Notes: generated by a model from the sequence alone, not told the origin. A stretch of DNA of 64,000 nucleotides from Doryteuthis pealeii (GCA_023376005.1 CM042157.1:27182571-27246570), one strand, 5' to 3'. Counted from the first letter of the stretch, positions 1 through 10,008 are shown. Made by a program: numbers and translations.

Positions 1-478
1 GAAGACATTTTGTGTTTCCTCGAGTGTGATAGCAGCCCAGCCTTGCTGCGAGCTATGAAGCCACACTGACAGATGGAACTTCCTAAAGCAAGAGTCAGAT
101 GTTTTTGTTTTAAAGTGAGACGGGGCTGATCTCGATGTTTCAGTCTATTTCCTTCAAGGCTCTTCAGTTTATCGAAACATGTCTTACGCCATTCTTTCCG
201 ATTTGATGCTAGATTTTTCCAGGCACTCAGTTTAATATTGAAGCGTTTCGAATTGTCCTTCAATTTGTCTTTATAGCGTAAGAGTGGACGTACAATAGAA
301 CGCTTAGCATTTGGTAATTGTTCGTTTAATATTTTCTTTGGAAGCCTGTTCTCATTCATTCTAACAACGTGACCAGCTGACCTAAGCTGAACCTTTGCTA
401 GTACGATTTCAATGCCAACAATGTTAATTTTTTTTAATATTGTTCTATTTGTAACTCTATTATCCCATTTTATTACCG
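1..478 (-). pseudogene. LINE-A: C-terminal fragment of a non-LTR retrotransposon polyprotein, copy 1
   Basis: On the minus strand the sequence reads from NRTILKK near 460 through SAGHVVRMNENRLPKKIL (about 390-330) and a basic stretch with SAWKNLASNRKEWRKTCFDK, to a Cys-x-Cys...His-x3-His zinc-finger-like tail (CQCGF...SHSRKH) at about 55-5. This is the region after the reverse transcriptase in non-LTR elements that end in a zinc finger. The start is cut off at the (TA)n tract, so neither the catalytic domain nor the endonuclease is present. The frame shifts between the basic stretch and the finger near 75-110, so no single ORF is open. It is a dead 5'-truncated insertion; its duplicate is at 30657-31108. 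The clade was not determined. Confidence 0.75.
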
Positions 479-491
479 CAAATATATATAT

Positions 492-524
<33 letters not shown>

Positions 525-575
525 ATAATATATATAGATATATATATATATAATATATATATATATTATATATTG
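479..575. repeat. (TA)n microsatellite
   Basis: Imperfect TA dinucleotide array between the truncated LINE-A fragment and family A. The copy 2 equivalent (31110-31255) is longer, so the tract is length-variable. Confidence 0.9.
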
Positions 576-579
576 TTTG

Positions 580-1135
580 GTTGTTTGGGTTTTACGGTAT
601 GTCATTTTATGCCGAAGACGTTTTTTGTTTTATTATTCTTAGTAGATACTTAATTTTTTCTTAAGCACATTTTTCTATTCAACCCATAGATGGGATCCTA
701 ACAGGTATACCACTCTGAGTCAGCGTAGACCCTGGGATCATTGGTGACAAAGGGTTGCTCTACACATTTTCCCCCAGACCTCCAGAGCAGGAACTCCCAC
801 CATCAGATAGAGTTTAACATCAATACCCAGAACATGAACACACTCAGCCAAAATATTGGGGGTTGCTATCAGGGAATAGGGTTGGGACAATCAGATCAAT
901 GCTCGGGCTCGACGCGACCAGCCGATTGATCGGAGGGGGCCTCTCCGACCGACCGACCGACCGCCAAGCCAAAGTAAGGGCCAAAGTTGAGTTGCATGTC
1001 ATGGACTGCTCTGCCACTAGAACTCCGTCCTTTATCATAACAGGTGTCTCCATTGGTGGGAGAGGTCTTACCCCTATGCAGAGGTGCAGTCGGTATATTA
1101 TAAAGCCCCAACCGACAGGGTGGGATAGATAGATA
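580..1135 (+). repeat. Family A interspersed repeat, copy 1
   Basis: Starts with a GT-rich run and the motif TTTTACGGTATGTCA, followed by CATAGATGGGATCCTAACAG, CTCCGACCGACCG and a terminal CCCCAACCGACAGGG. The same ordered blocks recur at 5925-6485, 31256-31800, 35930-36485 and, inverted, at 57846-58432. No coding capacity, no clear terminal inverted repeat and no tRNA boxes were seen, so the class is unknown. A SINE-B follows directly. Confidence 0.7.
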
Positions 1136-1161
1136 TGAACAACTAAATATATTTATATATA

Positions 1162-1407
1162 GGACCGGTTTAGCTTAGTCGGTAGAGCGTTCGGCTAGGA
1201 ATCACAAGGTCCTTGGTTCGATACCGGCCTTCGCCGACTCAGCGAATGAGTTGCACAGGGATCTGTGCGGTAAAGTGATGAGCTGATGGTAGGTGTGGCG
1301 TTTTCACCTCAGATGCTAAAATAATCTCCTTGGACTAGCGCTAGTGAAAAGGGATAGACTACCTCGCTCATTGGCCGATACCGACATTAGGCCGCCCGGA
1401 CTTACTA

Positions 1408-1412
<5 letters not shown>
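1162..1412 (+). repeat. SINE-B, tRNA-derived, full length
   Basis: The tRNA-like head has a pol III box A (TAGCTTAGTCGG, 1171-1182) and box B (GGTTCGATACC, 1215-1225). A non-tRNA body follows, with GATCTGTGCGGTAAAGTGA and CTCAGATGCTAAAATAATC, and a tail CTTACTAACTATAA running into (TA)n. Not a tRNA gene, because the head is fused to a roughly 180-bp body that is repeated elsewhere. In copy 2 (31843-32075) the same insertion has lost the middle of its head. Confidence 0.85.
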
Positions 1413-1463
<51 letters not shown>

Positions 1464-1489
1464 TCTCTCACACACAAACAGGGTTCAGA

Positions 1490-1522
<33 letters not shown>

Positions 1523-1602
1523 TATATATATATATATATATATATGCACACATACAACGACATACAGAGAGAGAGAGAGAGGAGAGAGGGAGAGAGAGAT
1601 AG

Positions 1603-1654
<52 letters not shown>

Positions 1655-1661
1655 AGATGAA

Positions 1662-1706
<45 letters not shown>

Positions 1707-1835
1707 ATATATATATAGATAGATAGATAGATAGATATGAACAAACATAGGTAGATATGGACAAACAGAGATAGATAGATAAATAGGTGTGAATAGCTAT
1801 GAATGTAGATAGCTAGATACATAGCTAGATAGATA
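1413..1835. repeat. Compound microsatellite (TA)n-(GA)n-(GATA)n
   Basis: Grows out of the 3' tail of the SINE-B: (TA)n at 1413-1461, (TA)n at 1491-1545, (GA)n at 1565-1655, (TA)n at 1664-1717, then GATA and related tetranucleotides. ORFs on both strands here are artefacts of tyrosine/isoleucine and serine/leucine runs. Confidence 0.9.
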
Positions 1836-2298
1836 GATCAAATTATCTTTTAAGTATGTTAAGCATTTCAATCCATGAATCTCGTTTTCGTCGTCGTCCT
1901 TGTTGCAATAGGGATCCTAAAGTAACTCGATGCATTTTCTAACAATAAACACGAAAAAGGAGACGTCGTGAAAAGAGTGTAAATTATTACAAAAAGGAAT
2001 ACGAACGAGCTCCACTTTTAAAATAACGACACACTTCTTGTGCAACCGTAAATGGCTTGCGTTTATATAACAATCCCTATTTCAGATCAAATCTGAGTGG
2101 TCTTTAATCTGTATTTAGTATCTTTGCGGCCAAGATGGATTGCGTCTGGCCTCGGGTGAATTGGAATCACGCACTCACATGACAATGGACAGGATTCACT
2201 GGGTCACACACTCTTAATCACTCATTCGAATACGATAAATTATTAGAATCCCGATGTATTTTCGCGAAAATAAAGATGTAAAACCTATAGGTTCATAT
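1836..2298. other. No gene seen
   Basis: Ordinary low-copy sequence, present again at 32395-32890 in copy 2. No ORF, RNA signature or internal repeat was recognised. Confidence 0.6.
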
Positions 2299-3090
2299 TC
2301 AGATATTCGATATTGTTAAGTCGAAATATACTACGTTTTTACAAACATGTAAATCGTTAATCGTTAAGATATGTAATGGATTATTACCCTCCAATGCATC
2401 ATCATCAGTATCATCATCATCATCATCATCATCATTACCAGGATATCCATGACATTCTCTCGCCATCCCCTCCCTATCACTCATTGCGCCGGGGAGATCT
2501 TCTGTGCAGCATCCAGCATCCGCGCAGAGTTGATCTATGTACGTCTCGTCTCGTCTCGTCTCTGCTGGGCGACCTACACTGGTGTGCCCATGTGATGGCT
2601 TCCACAGAAGAACGTCACTTATGAGTTCATCCTTGCTTCTCCAGTAGTGTACAGCATGCCTTGTCCGTCTCACTCGGATGGTTTGTGAGATAGAGGCAGG
2701 TGGCCATACAGATGCGTCCTTGTGGGAGCTGCTTCCACGACTTGTTCAAGTCTGCACGCAACATACTTGTGCAACTCCCATCTAACTCATTCTCAAGGCG
2801 CCTCGTTAGGGTCAAAGTGGTGCAGCCATACAGCAGTACTGATACAACCACAGCCTGGAAGAATTGTCGCTTTAACATGTCAGTGAGATCGGATTTCCAT
2901 ATTACTGATAATTTGTTTGTGGCCGACCATGCCTTTCCTATTCGTGTATCAACATCGCTTTCTGTGGATGAGATATTACTATCTAGGTATGTGAATTGTT
3001 CTACTGGCTTTAGAGGCTTACCGTTGAGTGTGGAAATGGATTATTTCCTCCCAATGCATATTAGAACGTTATTAGAGGTATTATAGTTCC
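2299..3090 (-). pseudogene. LINE-B: 3' end of a non-LTR retrotransposon ORF2, frameshifted
   Basis: The minus strand encodes, in changing frames, IGKAWSATNK-like residues near 2920, then FFQAVVVSVLLYGCTTLTLT (2627-2878), then RRTRHAVHYWRSKDELISDV, LLWKPSHGHTSVGRPA, and YIDQLCADAGCCTEDLPGAM (2299-2673). This is the region behind the reverse transcriptase palm; the LLYGC..L motif is the typical post-palm thumb motif of non-LTR elements. The frame shifts at about 2650 and upstream stops make it a pseudogene. It ends in an (ATC)n array (2399-2436 on the plus strand), which looks like the 3' microsatellite tail of the element. Copy 2 keeps only the last third (32938-33270). Confidence 0.75.
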
Positions 3091-4590
3091 ATTTTGTCAG
3101 CAATGTTTTTATTATATCCTGAACATTGACAGTCTGTTTATTCTATTTCTAACGCATTTATATAGTAAAATCTGTCACACCAGACCGGAGCGCACTAACC
3201 CGAGATTCCCGATATTAGAGACAAGATACATTTTAGGGTCAGTTTTAACGAAATACCTAGTTTCTTCCCTTTATAAATAGATGTCAGTTGTTTCCCGTGA
3301 GAGTTGTGTTGTAGGAGCTAGAACCGAAAATGGGACTTCCGTCATTGAATACATCGAACGGTGCCCGAGATTGCTGGTCGCACACAATTTGATCTCTTTT
3401 TACTGTTTTTTGAGTAGAAGCATTTTTCTATCCTTGTTGCATAATTAATTGGTATCCTATCGGTTATGCATGATTAGCGTAATTATGTGAATTCAAGTTA
3501 ACGGGAAAATACAACTGTAACAGAACAATGGTCACGGTACAAGAACAATGTTTGTCGCATAGGCCAACTCAAGTTGTAGTAGTAGTCGCCGTTAGTAGTA
3601 GTAATAGTCTTTAGTTCAGAAATAACATACACGCAAGTTGTATAGTCCCAAATGGCTGTGTATTTATTGCTAGGCTCGTGGGTTCTTTTTCAGAGTGAAG
3701 GAAAAACAGAGAAAGAGAGAGCGTATCGTCAAATTATTCTATCTTCTAACATAGTATCATGTCCTGTAATTCTGTATCTCTGTTCCTCACCCATACGAGG
3801 AACTAGGATCAACGACTGACTCTCACTAGATCCAAGGTTCAAGAGACAGATTTTCTCCTCCCCCGTTTCTCGTTCCGGCGTCACACCCGTTTCGGTCAAA
3901 ACACGGAACTTCCGTTTTTATTTTTATATCTATTTCCGGGGTCATCGTCGGTCACATTACTGGCACCCTGCTTAGTGTTTACTCTTCCAAATTTTAACCT
4001 TTGTTTGTTCTTATTTCTTTTTCTTCTCTTTCTCTTTCAATCCCTGTAGACCACAATAATTACACTTCAACAACGTTTTTAGTGATTGTGATTGACATTA
4101 CTTAACCCTTTGTGTGATCTTCTCTTCCTGTTTGCCATTGCACGCCTTGGGGAGAGTTTAGTAAGATAATCAGTTTCTAGCTAACCATCGAAGGAAGAAG
4201 AATCAATAGCGGTTGGTTAGATTCTCACAAAACACTGTTCGGTGATCCGGATCCAAGAGCTTAATAAAAATATTAATTCACCAAAAAAACGTCTTGTGTT
4301 GTCATGAAAAACAAACGACAACGCAGGACGTTTCAGCTGGGTCAGAATCTTAAAAAGACACACAGATCCTGAATAAAAAGATAGACAGTCCAGAAGTTCG
4401 AAGAGCTACATAGATCCATAATCGGCACACGCTAAGAGAAGCTCGGAGTCAAGATCAGAAGGAATATTATAAAAGACAGGATCGACAGTAAGAAGAAATA
4501 CAGAAAAGACAAGTACTCTGAACAGGATAAGAATGGTAAACACGGGTATACGCGCCTACTATATATACCGTCTAAGTTTAGATGTGGCAT
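3091..4590. other. Copy-1-specific segment, possibly LTR-derived
   Basis: This stretch has no counterpart in copy 2, where unrelated sequence (33270-34612) takes its place. It holds (GTA)n-like triplets at 3577-3608, a pyrimidine-rich part at 3990-4040 and, near 4263-4300, AATAAA followed by CGTCTTGTGTTGTCAT. A similar TCTTGTGTTATTATCT motif occurs inside the 466-bp LTR at 38507. An LTR end plus leader is possible, but no matching second LTR or primer site was established. Confidence 0.35.
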
Positions 4591-4597
4591 AAGGCCA

Positions 4598-4685
4598 GAA
4601 TTATGGGGTGCGCAATGAGAATCGAACTCACTAATGGTTTGCGAGTCTAGCTTGATAACAATTACTCCGCGTGAGGTATAGCAGT
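4598..4685 (-). repeat. tRNA-like SINE head fragment
   Basis: The minus strand carries a box-B-like GAGTTCGATTCTC preceded by a degenerate box A region. No SINE body is attached. Copy 2 has the same fragment at 34622-34712. Confidence 0.5.
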
Positions 4686-4711
4686 TTAGCAGAATAGGAG
4701 ATAGTAAGTCA

Positions 4712-5071
4712 ATAAAGTAAAGTAGTCGGGGAGGCCGAATATCGGTATCAGCCAGCCAGACAGCGAGGGAGTCTATCCCCTTTTCACTAGCGCTAGACCA
4801 AGGTGATTATTTAAGTGCCGTAGGTGGAGTGCCACCATCAGCTTATCACTTTACCGCACAGATCCCTGTGCCATTCATACGCTGAGTTGGCGAGGGCCGG
4901 TATCGAACTTGGGACCTCGTGGTTTCTATCCGAACACTCTATCGTGTGAGGAAAATAAAATAATGACTGATAGAAGGTAAAACAAAAAAGAAAGTTGTGT
5001 TGGCGAGGGCCGGTATCTAACACGGGACCTTGATATTCCAAGCCGAACGCTCTACCGACTGAGGTAAGCCA
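4712..5071 (-). repeat. SINE-B, reversed, with a second head in tandem
   Basis: Tail (AAAGTAAAGTAGTCGG) is on the left, then body and head to about 4950. A second head-only fragment (CGAGGGCCGGTAT...CCGACTGAGG) follows at 4999-5071. Head-only tandems can arise by insertion of one SINE into the head of another followed by truncation. Copy 2 has the same arrangement at 34757-35071. Confidence 0.75.
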
Positions 5072-5924
5072 GGATAACCAGAAGATAAGGATGAATATGA
5101 GTATAAAAAGAAATATAGAAGGCTATGCAACATCTGCGCGAGTCTTTGAATTGGATTTTAAATGTTTATATTTTAATTTTAAGTTTCCTTTAATTATAAA
5201 TGATGTGTTTAAATAATTCTTAGAAGGAAGTATATTCACGTATAGGCATTAGATCGAAATTTCAACATTTCAGTTATCTCAAATATTGAAAACCCTGCAA
5301 ATGTATGAAACTAGGTTTTCCAAGTCAATAATTAATATTTTTCCCATTTATTATATAACTCATTTAATCGGATGTTTGTGTGACGAGACTGAAAGGCAGC
5401 CCTATGAAGAAGCGGATTCCCAGCCCCCACAAACAAAGCGCGTCAGGATATGTTTGGCCTGCGCGAGGGGGAAAAGTGTGGCGAGCGGCTACGGATACTC
5501 GAACTCGCTACCTCCTCGTCACCGAGGTGTTGTTAGTAGAGACCCAAATAAAGTATATCCGTATTTGCATAAGCGCAGCCGAACGAGCAGAAATAAAGAC
5601 GGGCTGTCGCTGACAGGGCGAGTGAGGAAGAAAGTGCTTGGACGACAAGTGAAATCTGACGACTGCTATTTGAAGTGAGAGTGGCGTGTTCGGTTGGGAA
5701 AGAAATTGCATTTCGTTTGCTGGAGAGACTTTCAAAGGGTTGATATTACCTTGAATTTGTGAACCCTTTCAAAAGAAGCTATTTCGGCAAGCAACTTCGA
5801 CATATATCGACGATGTTTTTGTCAACGAAGACATAGAAAGAGAGTAAGGCAACATTTGGCTAACTTTGGACTGGCGAGCAAAGTTCGCTGTCAGTTTGTT
5901 TTTCCGATTCGGTTATAACTTTAT
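5072..5924. other. Low-copy block with a tRNA-like patch
   Basis: Matches 35072-35925 in copy 2 at roughly 95 percent identity by eye. At about 5490-5545 the minus strand has GCGAGTTCGAGTATCC (box-B-like). The 130-codon ORF at 5286-5678 has low-complexity, SINE-like composition and is not preserved in frame in copy 2, so I do not call it a gene. Confidence 0.5.
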
Positions 5925-6490
5925 TTAAGGTTTGGTTTGGTTTTGTTTTACGGCATATCAACCTCAGTGGGTCATTTAATGCCGATAAAGTTTTGAAATA
6001 AATCAACTCTTAATGGATAATACAATTTTTTTATAAATACATTTTTCTATTTAACCCATAGATGGGACCCTAACAGGTACTACAACTCCGGGTCAGAGTG
6101 GACCAGGGAGCAATGGTGATGAAGGGGTGCTCCACATTCCCCAAACCTCCAAAACTGGAACCTCACCATCAGATAGAAATTAACGTCATTCCATGACATG
6201 TAGACCCTCAGTCATCGTCTTCTAACACCCATATGATAAAAAGGCCTGGGGCTTGCCATAAGGGCAATAGGGTTGTGGCAATCATATATGTGCTAGGGCT
6301 TGACGTGACCAACCGATTGTTCGGAAGGGGTCTCTCCGACCGCCCGTCTAGCCCAAGATAGGTCATGAACTGCTCATCCACCTGGGCTCTATCCTTAAGC
6401 ATTATGGGTCGCCACCCACGGCCAACAGGTGGCCCCATTGGGGGGGGGTCTTACCCCTTTACAGAGGTGCAGTCGGTGCATTCCAACTGG
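5925..6490 (+). repeat. Family A repeat, near full length
   Basis: Begins with (GGTTT)n-like sequence and TTTTACGGCATATCAACC, then CATAGATGGGACCCTAACAG, CTCCGACCGCCCGTCTAGCC and the terminal TACAGAGGTGCAGTCGGTGC. The best-preserved plus-strand copies of this family are here and at 35930-36485. Confidence 0.75.
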
Positions 6491-6503
6491 CATAGTTTTA
6501 CAA

Positions 6504-6740
6504 TACTCAATCAGTAGAGCACTTACCGCAAGGTTCTTGGTTCGATACCGGCCATCGCCAACTCAGCATATGAGTAGTACAGAGATCTGTGCGGTAAAAT
6601 GAGCAGCTGAAGTTAAGTATAGCACCCCGTCTCAGATGCTAAAAATAATCTCCTTGGTCTAGTGCTATTGAAAAGGGGATATACTCACTCGCTGTCTGGG
6701 TGATACCGACATTAGGCCACCCCGACGACTTTACTTACTT
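6504..6740 (+). repeat. SINE-B fragment, present only in copy 1
   Basis: The head lacks a clean box A but keeps box B (GGTTCGATACC), the body and the ACTTTACTTAC tail. In copy 2 (about 36465-36490) the flanks are joined without it, so this insertion or its loss distinguishes the copies. Confidence 0.75.
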
Positions 6741-6974
6741 TCCTTTTTTACTTGCTTTTCCAATTCGGTTATAACTTTATTTAAGGGATAAATAAAAAAA
6801 ATGAGGCCACCTGGTGGCATAGTTTTACACTACCTGATATATATATATATATATAATATATAATATATAATCGAACTCACAAGAACATCCCGAAATATTG
6901 TGCTATTTATCCCATAGCTGGAAGGCTGGGAGGGCTCATACGTTTCCTAACGGTGTTAGTCGGAAAGAGAACGT

Positions 6975-7056
6975 AATAATAGCGTGGCTGGTGTTCGAAC
7001 TCACTTACTATGATGTCGCAAACTAGCACCTTACCCACTACGCTACGTGAACTCCC
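6975..7056 (-). repeat. tRNA-like SINE head
   Basis: On the minus strand: box A TAGCGTAGTGGG and box B GAGTTCGAACACC at tRNA spacing. The body is not recognisable. Shared with copy 2 at 37205-37277. The lack of a plausible acceptor stem argues against a working tRNA gene. Confidence 0.6.
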
Positions 7057-7456
7057 TCATAGTTTTCACATACATATTTTCGACACGACCTATAGAGACG
7101 TTCAGTTTATACAAATGTATTAGATTTCAAGTGAATTACATAGATAATTGCTGGTGTGAATCATAAGTTTTTTTTATGCGTCTGCACATATCTATGTTCA
7201 TACTCTTTGATAATATAAATGAAAACGTCACTTATTTTAACTGATAATTATTATTGGATTTAGTCAAATGACGAATAGCATCATTGATCTCAAAGGACAT
7301 TCACTGTAAGAAATTCCTGGAAAATTTACTGATGAATTAGGAGAATTATTTCACAAAAAAAAAGAATTTTCAAATTTGCTTCATTTGAAGCGAAAATCGT
7401 TAAAACGAGATTCATTGAACAGGATTGAAAAGATGTGTAAATAGAATAAAAGATAA
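7057..7456. other. No gene seen
   Basis: AT-rich, shared with 37278-37676 in copy 2. No repeat family or coding signal recognised. Confidence 0.6.
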
Positions 7457-7866
7457 TCTATCTATATATAAAGAGCAGTTTGTATGTATGTATGTCCAGA
7501 GGAAACGCTTAAAATAAAACAATTAACGACAAAGTAAAAATATATATACACATTCCTTATCATGATATCTTGTTTTTTGAGCAAAAATAATGAATTTGAT
7601 TTAAATTCGTTTTAAAAAGTTAATTAAAAAATAATATTCAAATAATAACATAATGGAATTTTTGTTCATTTAATATTGTAAATAGTAGACATTTATTTAT
7701 TTTTTTCTTTTAAAGTGGCTGAATCAAGGTAATGTCTTTTTACGTGGGGATTTTAATGGGGCATCCTGGGGAGATCCAACTCGCAATTCAGCAATAATGG
7801 GCCTGTGGGACTAACTTTTAACAAAATCCCCCTTCTACCCAGGCGACGCCGAGTAGCCGCTTCTAG
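7457..7866 (+). mobile_element. Helitron-like element H2, non-autonomous
   Basis: The 5' end is TCTATCTATATATAAAGAGC, preceded by A. The 3' end is CTAG (7863-7866), followed by T. Seven bases before it sits an imperfect palindrome TACCC..GCGACGCC..GAGTA (7836-7855). TC start, CTRR end, a hairpin just upstream and insertion between A and T, without terminal inverted repeats or target duplication, are the Helitron signature. At about 410 bp it cannot encode a Rep/helicase. An inverted relative is at 10009-10418. Confidence 0.7.
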
Positions 7867-8049
7867 TTCTTATAAAGTTAGTGGGGTGTTTTGTTGTTGT
7901 TGTTTTTTTTACTTTAGGTGAATTCGTAATCTTGATATTTCATTTTTTAATGTTTGAACAATTCTCATGCAGATATTATATCGTCACGTTCAAAGCAATA
8001 TTATAGATATGTATGACAATAATTTTTAAAAAAAGTAACCTACATTTAT

Positions 8050-8164
8050 CAAACGCGCTCGTAGTGTAATATTCATCGTAGGAAATGCACGCTGTGAACA
8101 GAGTTCAAATCCTGGACGAACCATCTTGCATTTCCCATAACACTAATTCCCTTGGATAAGGTAC
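8050..8164 (+). repeat. SINE-C, 5' half (split by a MITE)
   Basis: Degenerate tRNA head (CGTAGTGTAATATTCATC, box B GAGTTCAAATCC) with the start of the SINE-C body (CATTTCCCATAACACTAATT). Its other half resumes at 8494 after the inserted MITE. Confidence 0.6.
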
Positions 8165-8493
8165 CGCATTTGACGGCATATAGGACGCACTTTTTTCCAA
8201 ACTTTTGGCTCAAAAAATTGCCCTGCGCCTTATACATCGTAAGTAAAGTTTGATACCTCCCGTAGGCCTAGGCTAATCTTCTCTATGATGCTCACTAACC
8301 CAGCTTATGCTAAGTACGTTTACATACCCTAAACTCCATGCATCTTTATTTTATTGCTGGTAATTGTTATAATCAAGGTTAACAGGAGCGTATGGTGGCG
8401 ATACACTATAAAAAATTTTTTCCTGAATCTGACATGCTGAAATGGGCGTGCGTCTTATATGCTTGTGCGTCTTATATGCCGTCAAATATGGCG
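8165..8493. mobile_element. MITE with GACGGCATATA.GACGCAC inverted ends
   Basis: Left end CGCATTTGACGGCATATAGG (8165 on) and right end ending in CTTATATGCCGTCAAATATG are inverted repeats of about 26 bp. The right end also carries a second partial CGTCTTATATGC motif. It splits a SINE-C. No transposase. In copy 2 the same MITE (38350-39148) holds a solo LTR. The superfamily was not assigned. Confidence 0.65.
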
Positions 8494-8665
8494 TATAATA
8501 TAAATTATTCTCTCTCCAGCCATGGCTAAATAGTAGACGTGTCTTTTTAATTTAGGTGTAGCAACAAGTCTACGAGAAATAAAACTATGTCAAACTCCGC
8601 TGAAGAAAATGATCTTGTGTCACAACCTGCTCGCATCGAGATGTTTGGTAAATAAATACATTTTA
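8494..8665 (+). repeat. SINE-C, 3' half
   Basis: Continues the SINE-C body: CTCTCTCCAGCCATGGCTAA, GTCTACGAGAAATAAAACT, CACAACCTGCTCGCATCG. Matches the intact SINE-C at 48156-48444 in order. Confidence 0.6.
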
Positions 8666-8709
8666 GTGCTGGAAAAATCCTCATCAATGAACTAGTTGTG
8701 TCATAAAAA

Positions 8710-8716
8710 TTATATA

Positions 8717-8751
<35 letters not shown>

Positions 8752-8960
8752 GGAGAAATATGAGGAGATTAATCCGACAGTATGTGGGAAAGGTAGACAA
8801 ACACGGGTTGTTGTAGAAAATGGATGTTTTATTGTAGGTACTGATGTCGACGATGCAACGTTTCAGTCTGTTAGACCTTCTTCAGGACTTTAGGAATAGA
8901 GTTCTTGCTTCAGTGGTGAACATTTTCTTTCTAATGAATTGAGGAGGTCATGAATAAGGG
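8710..8960 (+). repeat. (TA)n followed by a family-F-like repeat
   Basis: After a (TA)n tract (8712-8750) comes AATCCGACAGTATGTGGGAA and CAACGTTTCAGTCTGTTAGA. These are blocks shared in altered form with 39647-39860, 29425-29560 and 60275-60400. One arm of a foldback family. Confidence 0.5.
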
Positions 8961-9009
8961 GGTGGAGGCGGTTGATGGTCTCAGAAGAGGTTGTTGGTGA
9001 ATTTTCCTT

Positions 9010-9135
9010 TTATCTATCAGAATCCACCATGATACATTCCCTATTAGAGAAAAGGAAAACCCAGCTTTGGTATTTCTTGTCGCACTTGGGGACCTTCTTG
9101 GTCTCGGGAACCTTGTTGTCGTAATCGGGAGCCAT
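9010..9135 (-). CDS. Mini-ORF 1 (41 aa), unrecognised
   Basis: From ATG at 9135 to TAA at 9012-9010 the minus strand encodes a 41-residue peptide beginning MAPDYDNKVPETKKVPKC and ending in IMVDSDR. It has no signal peptide or known domain. The first 18 residues are a polar KVP-type repeat; the rest is hydrophobic-aromatic (YQSWVFLF). The copy 2 equivalent (39902-40027) is open over the same length with only a few residue changes. It faces away from mini-ORF 2, and the two starts lie in inverted-repeat arms. It could be an exon, a short peptide gene or chance within a repeat; I cannot decide. Confidence 0.35.
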   Translation of the reverse strand: MAPDYDNKVPETKKVPKCDKKYQSWVFLFSNRECIMVDSDR

Positions 9136-9290
9136 CACGGAAATTTGAACCTAACACTTTATTCAGTCCTCTGTGGTACCCTGTTCTCATTCCACTAACC
9201 AAGCAATTGATATAGGTGAATAAAGGGTTAGGTTAAAAGTTCCGTGATGACTCCCGATTACGACAACAAGGTTACCGAGACCGAGAAGGT
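9086..9290. repeat. Inverted repeat around the mini-ORF starts
   Basis: The left arm (about 9086-9166) and right arm (about 9214-9290) are reverse complements and include TGAATAAAG.GTTAGGTT, GTTCCGTGATG and CCCGATTACGACAACAAGG. The spacer is about 50 bp. The same structure occurs at about 39965-40200. Confidence 0.65.
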
Positions 9291-9378
9291 CCCCGATTAC
9301 GACAACAAGGTTCACGAATACCTCAAGAAGGTTCCTGAGTCCGAGAAAGTTCCGGAGATTGAGAAGGTTCCTGTGTAG
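9247..9378 (+). CDS. Mini-ORF 2 (43 aa), KVP-repeat peptide, unrecognised
   Basis: ATG 9247 to TAG 9376-9378 encodes MTPDYDNKVTETEKVPDYDN and then further EKVP/KKVP repeats to the end (PESEKVPEIEKVPV). The peptide is very acidic/basic-alternating and probably disordered. Its first residues match mini-ORF 1, which is divergent 111 bp away. In copy 2 (40141-40270) two one-base deletions break the frame, yet the codons downstream still read in the same phase (ESEKVPEFEKVPE then stop). A GAT-rich triplet run follows. No function is assigned. Confidence 0.35.
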   Translation: MTPDYDNKVTETEKVPDYDNKVHEYLKKVPESEKVPEIEKVPV

Positions 9379-9399
9379 AAAATCCATGCTATCAGCACT

Positions 9400-10008
9400 A
9401 CTTTGATGACGATGATGATGATGATGGTGATGAGGTTGATGATGAGGATTTGAAACTAATCCCCTGAGGAGTGCCAATTGGAATTAAGGGACTTGAGATT
9501 GAACATTAATCTGGATTTGGGCGAAACTGCGAGTTATATTAAATCCTGCTGTTCACAGAAGGAATTGGCTGAGAATGTTTAAGTGCTGTCGGTTTGCCAA
9601 AATAATAAAAGCGTTGAATGCAGCTACGATTGCCGGCGTTTTACGACGCAGTAGGCATTTGTGTTTAAGTTTTAAATGTAATAGAATATGATATTATATT
9701 AGAAAGGCTAAAGAAACTAAATAAGAATGCAGATAAAAAATATTTGAATCAGAGGGGGATATGATCGAATAATAGAACAACTGAAACTTACTTTTCCATC
9801 AACCCTGTCTTTCATTGCTAAATGTTCCTAATTCAATTATTTAATTAAATTAGGAAGTAAGGAATAGACTTACAATTATTTCTTCTTGTTAATGGATTCC
9901 TTTTAAGATGTATTTTGCCAAATAAACACGTAAACCCTATTTTCAGTTGGTATCAGCTCTGCGCGTACTCGTGCCAAAAAAAATGAATTTTTTCGATTTA
10001 TATATATA
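9400..10008. other. No gene seen
   Basis: Starts with a GAT-type triplet run (to about 9450), then AT-rich sequence shared with 40343-40916. Nothing recognisable. Confidence 0.55.

Noticed and set aside
1162..1235. A tRNA gene
   Set aside because: Box A and B are present, but the head is fused to a repeated SINE body and lacks proper paired tRNA arms.
5286..5678. 130-codon basic ORF
   Set aside because: The copy 2 counterpart is shortened and in part out of frame; content resembles a tRNA-like repeat patch.
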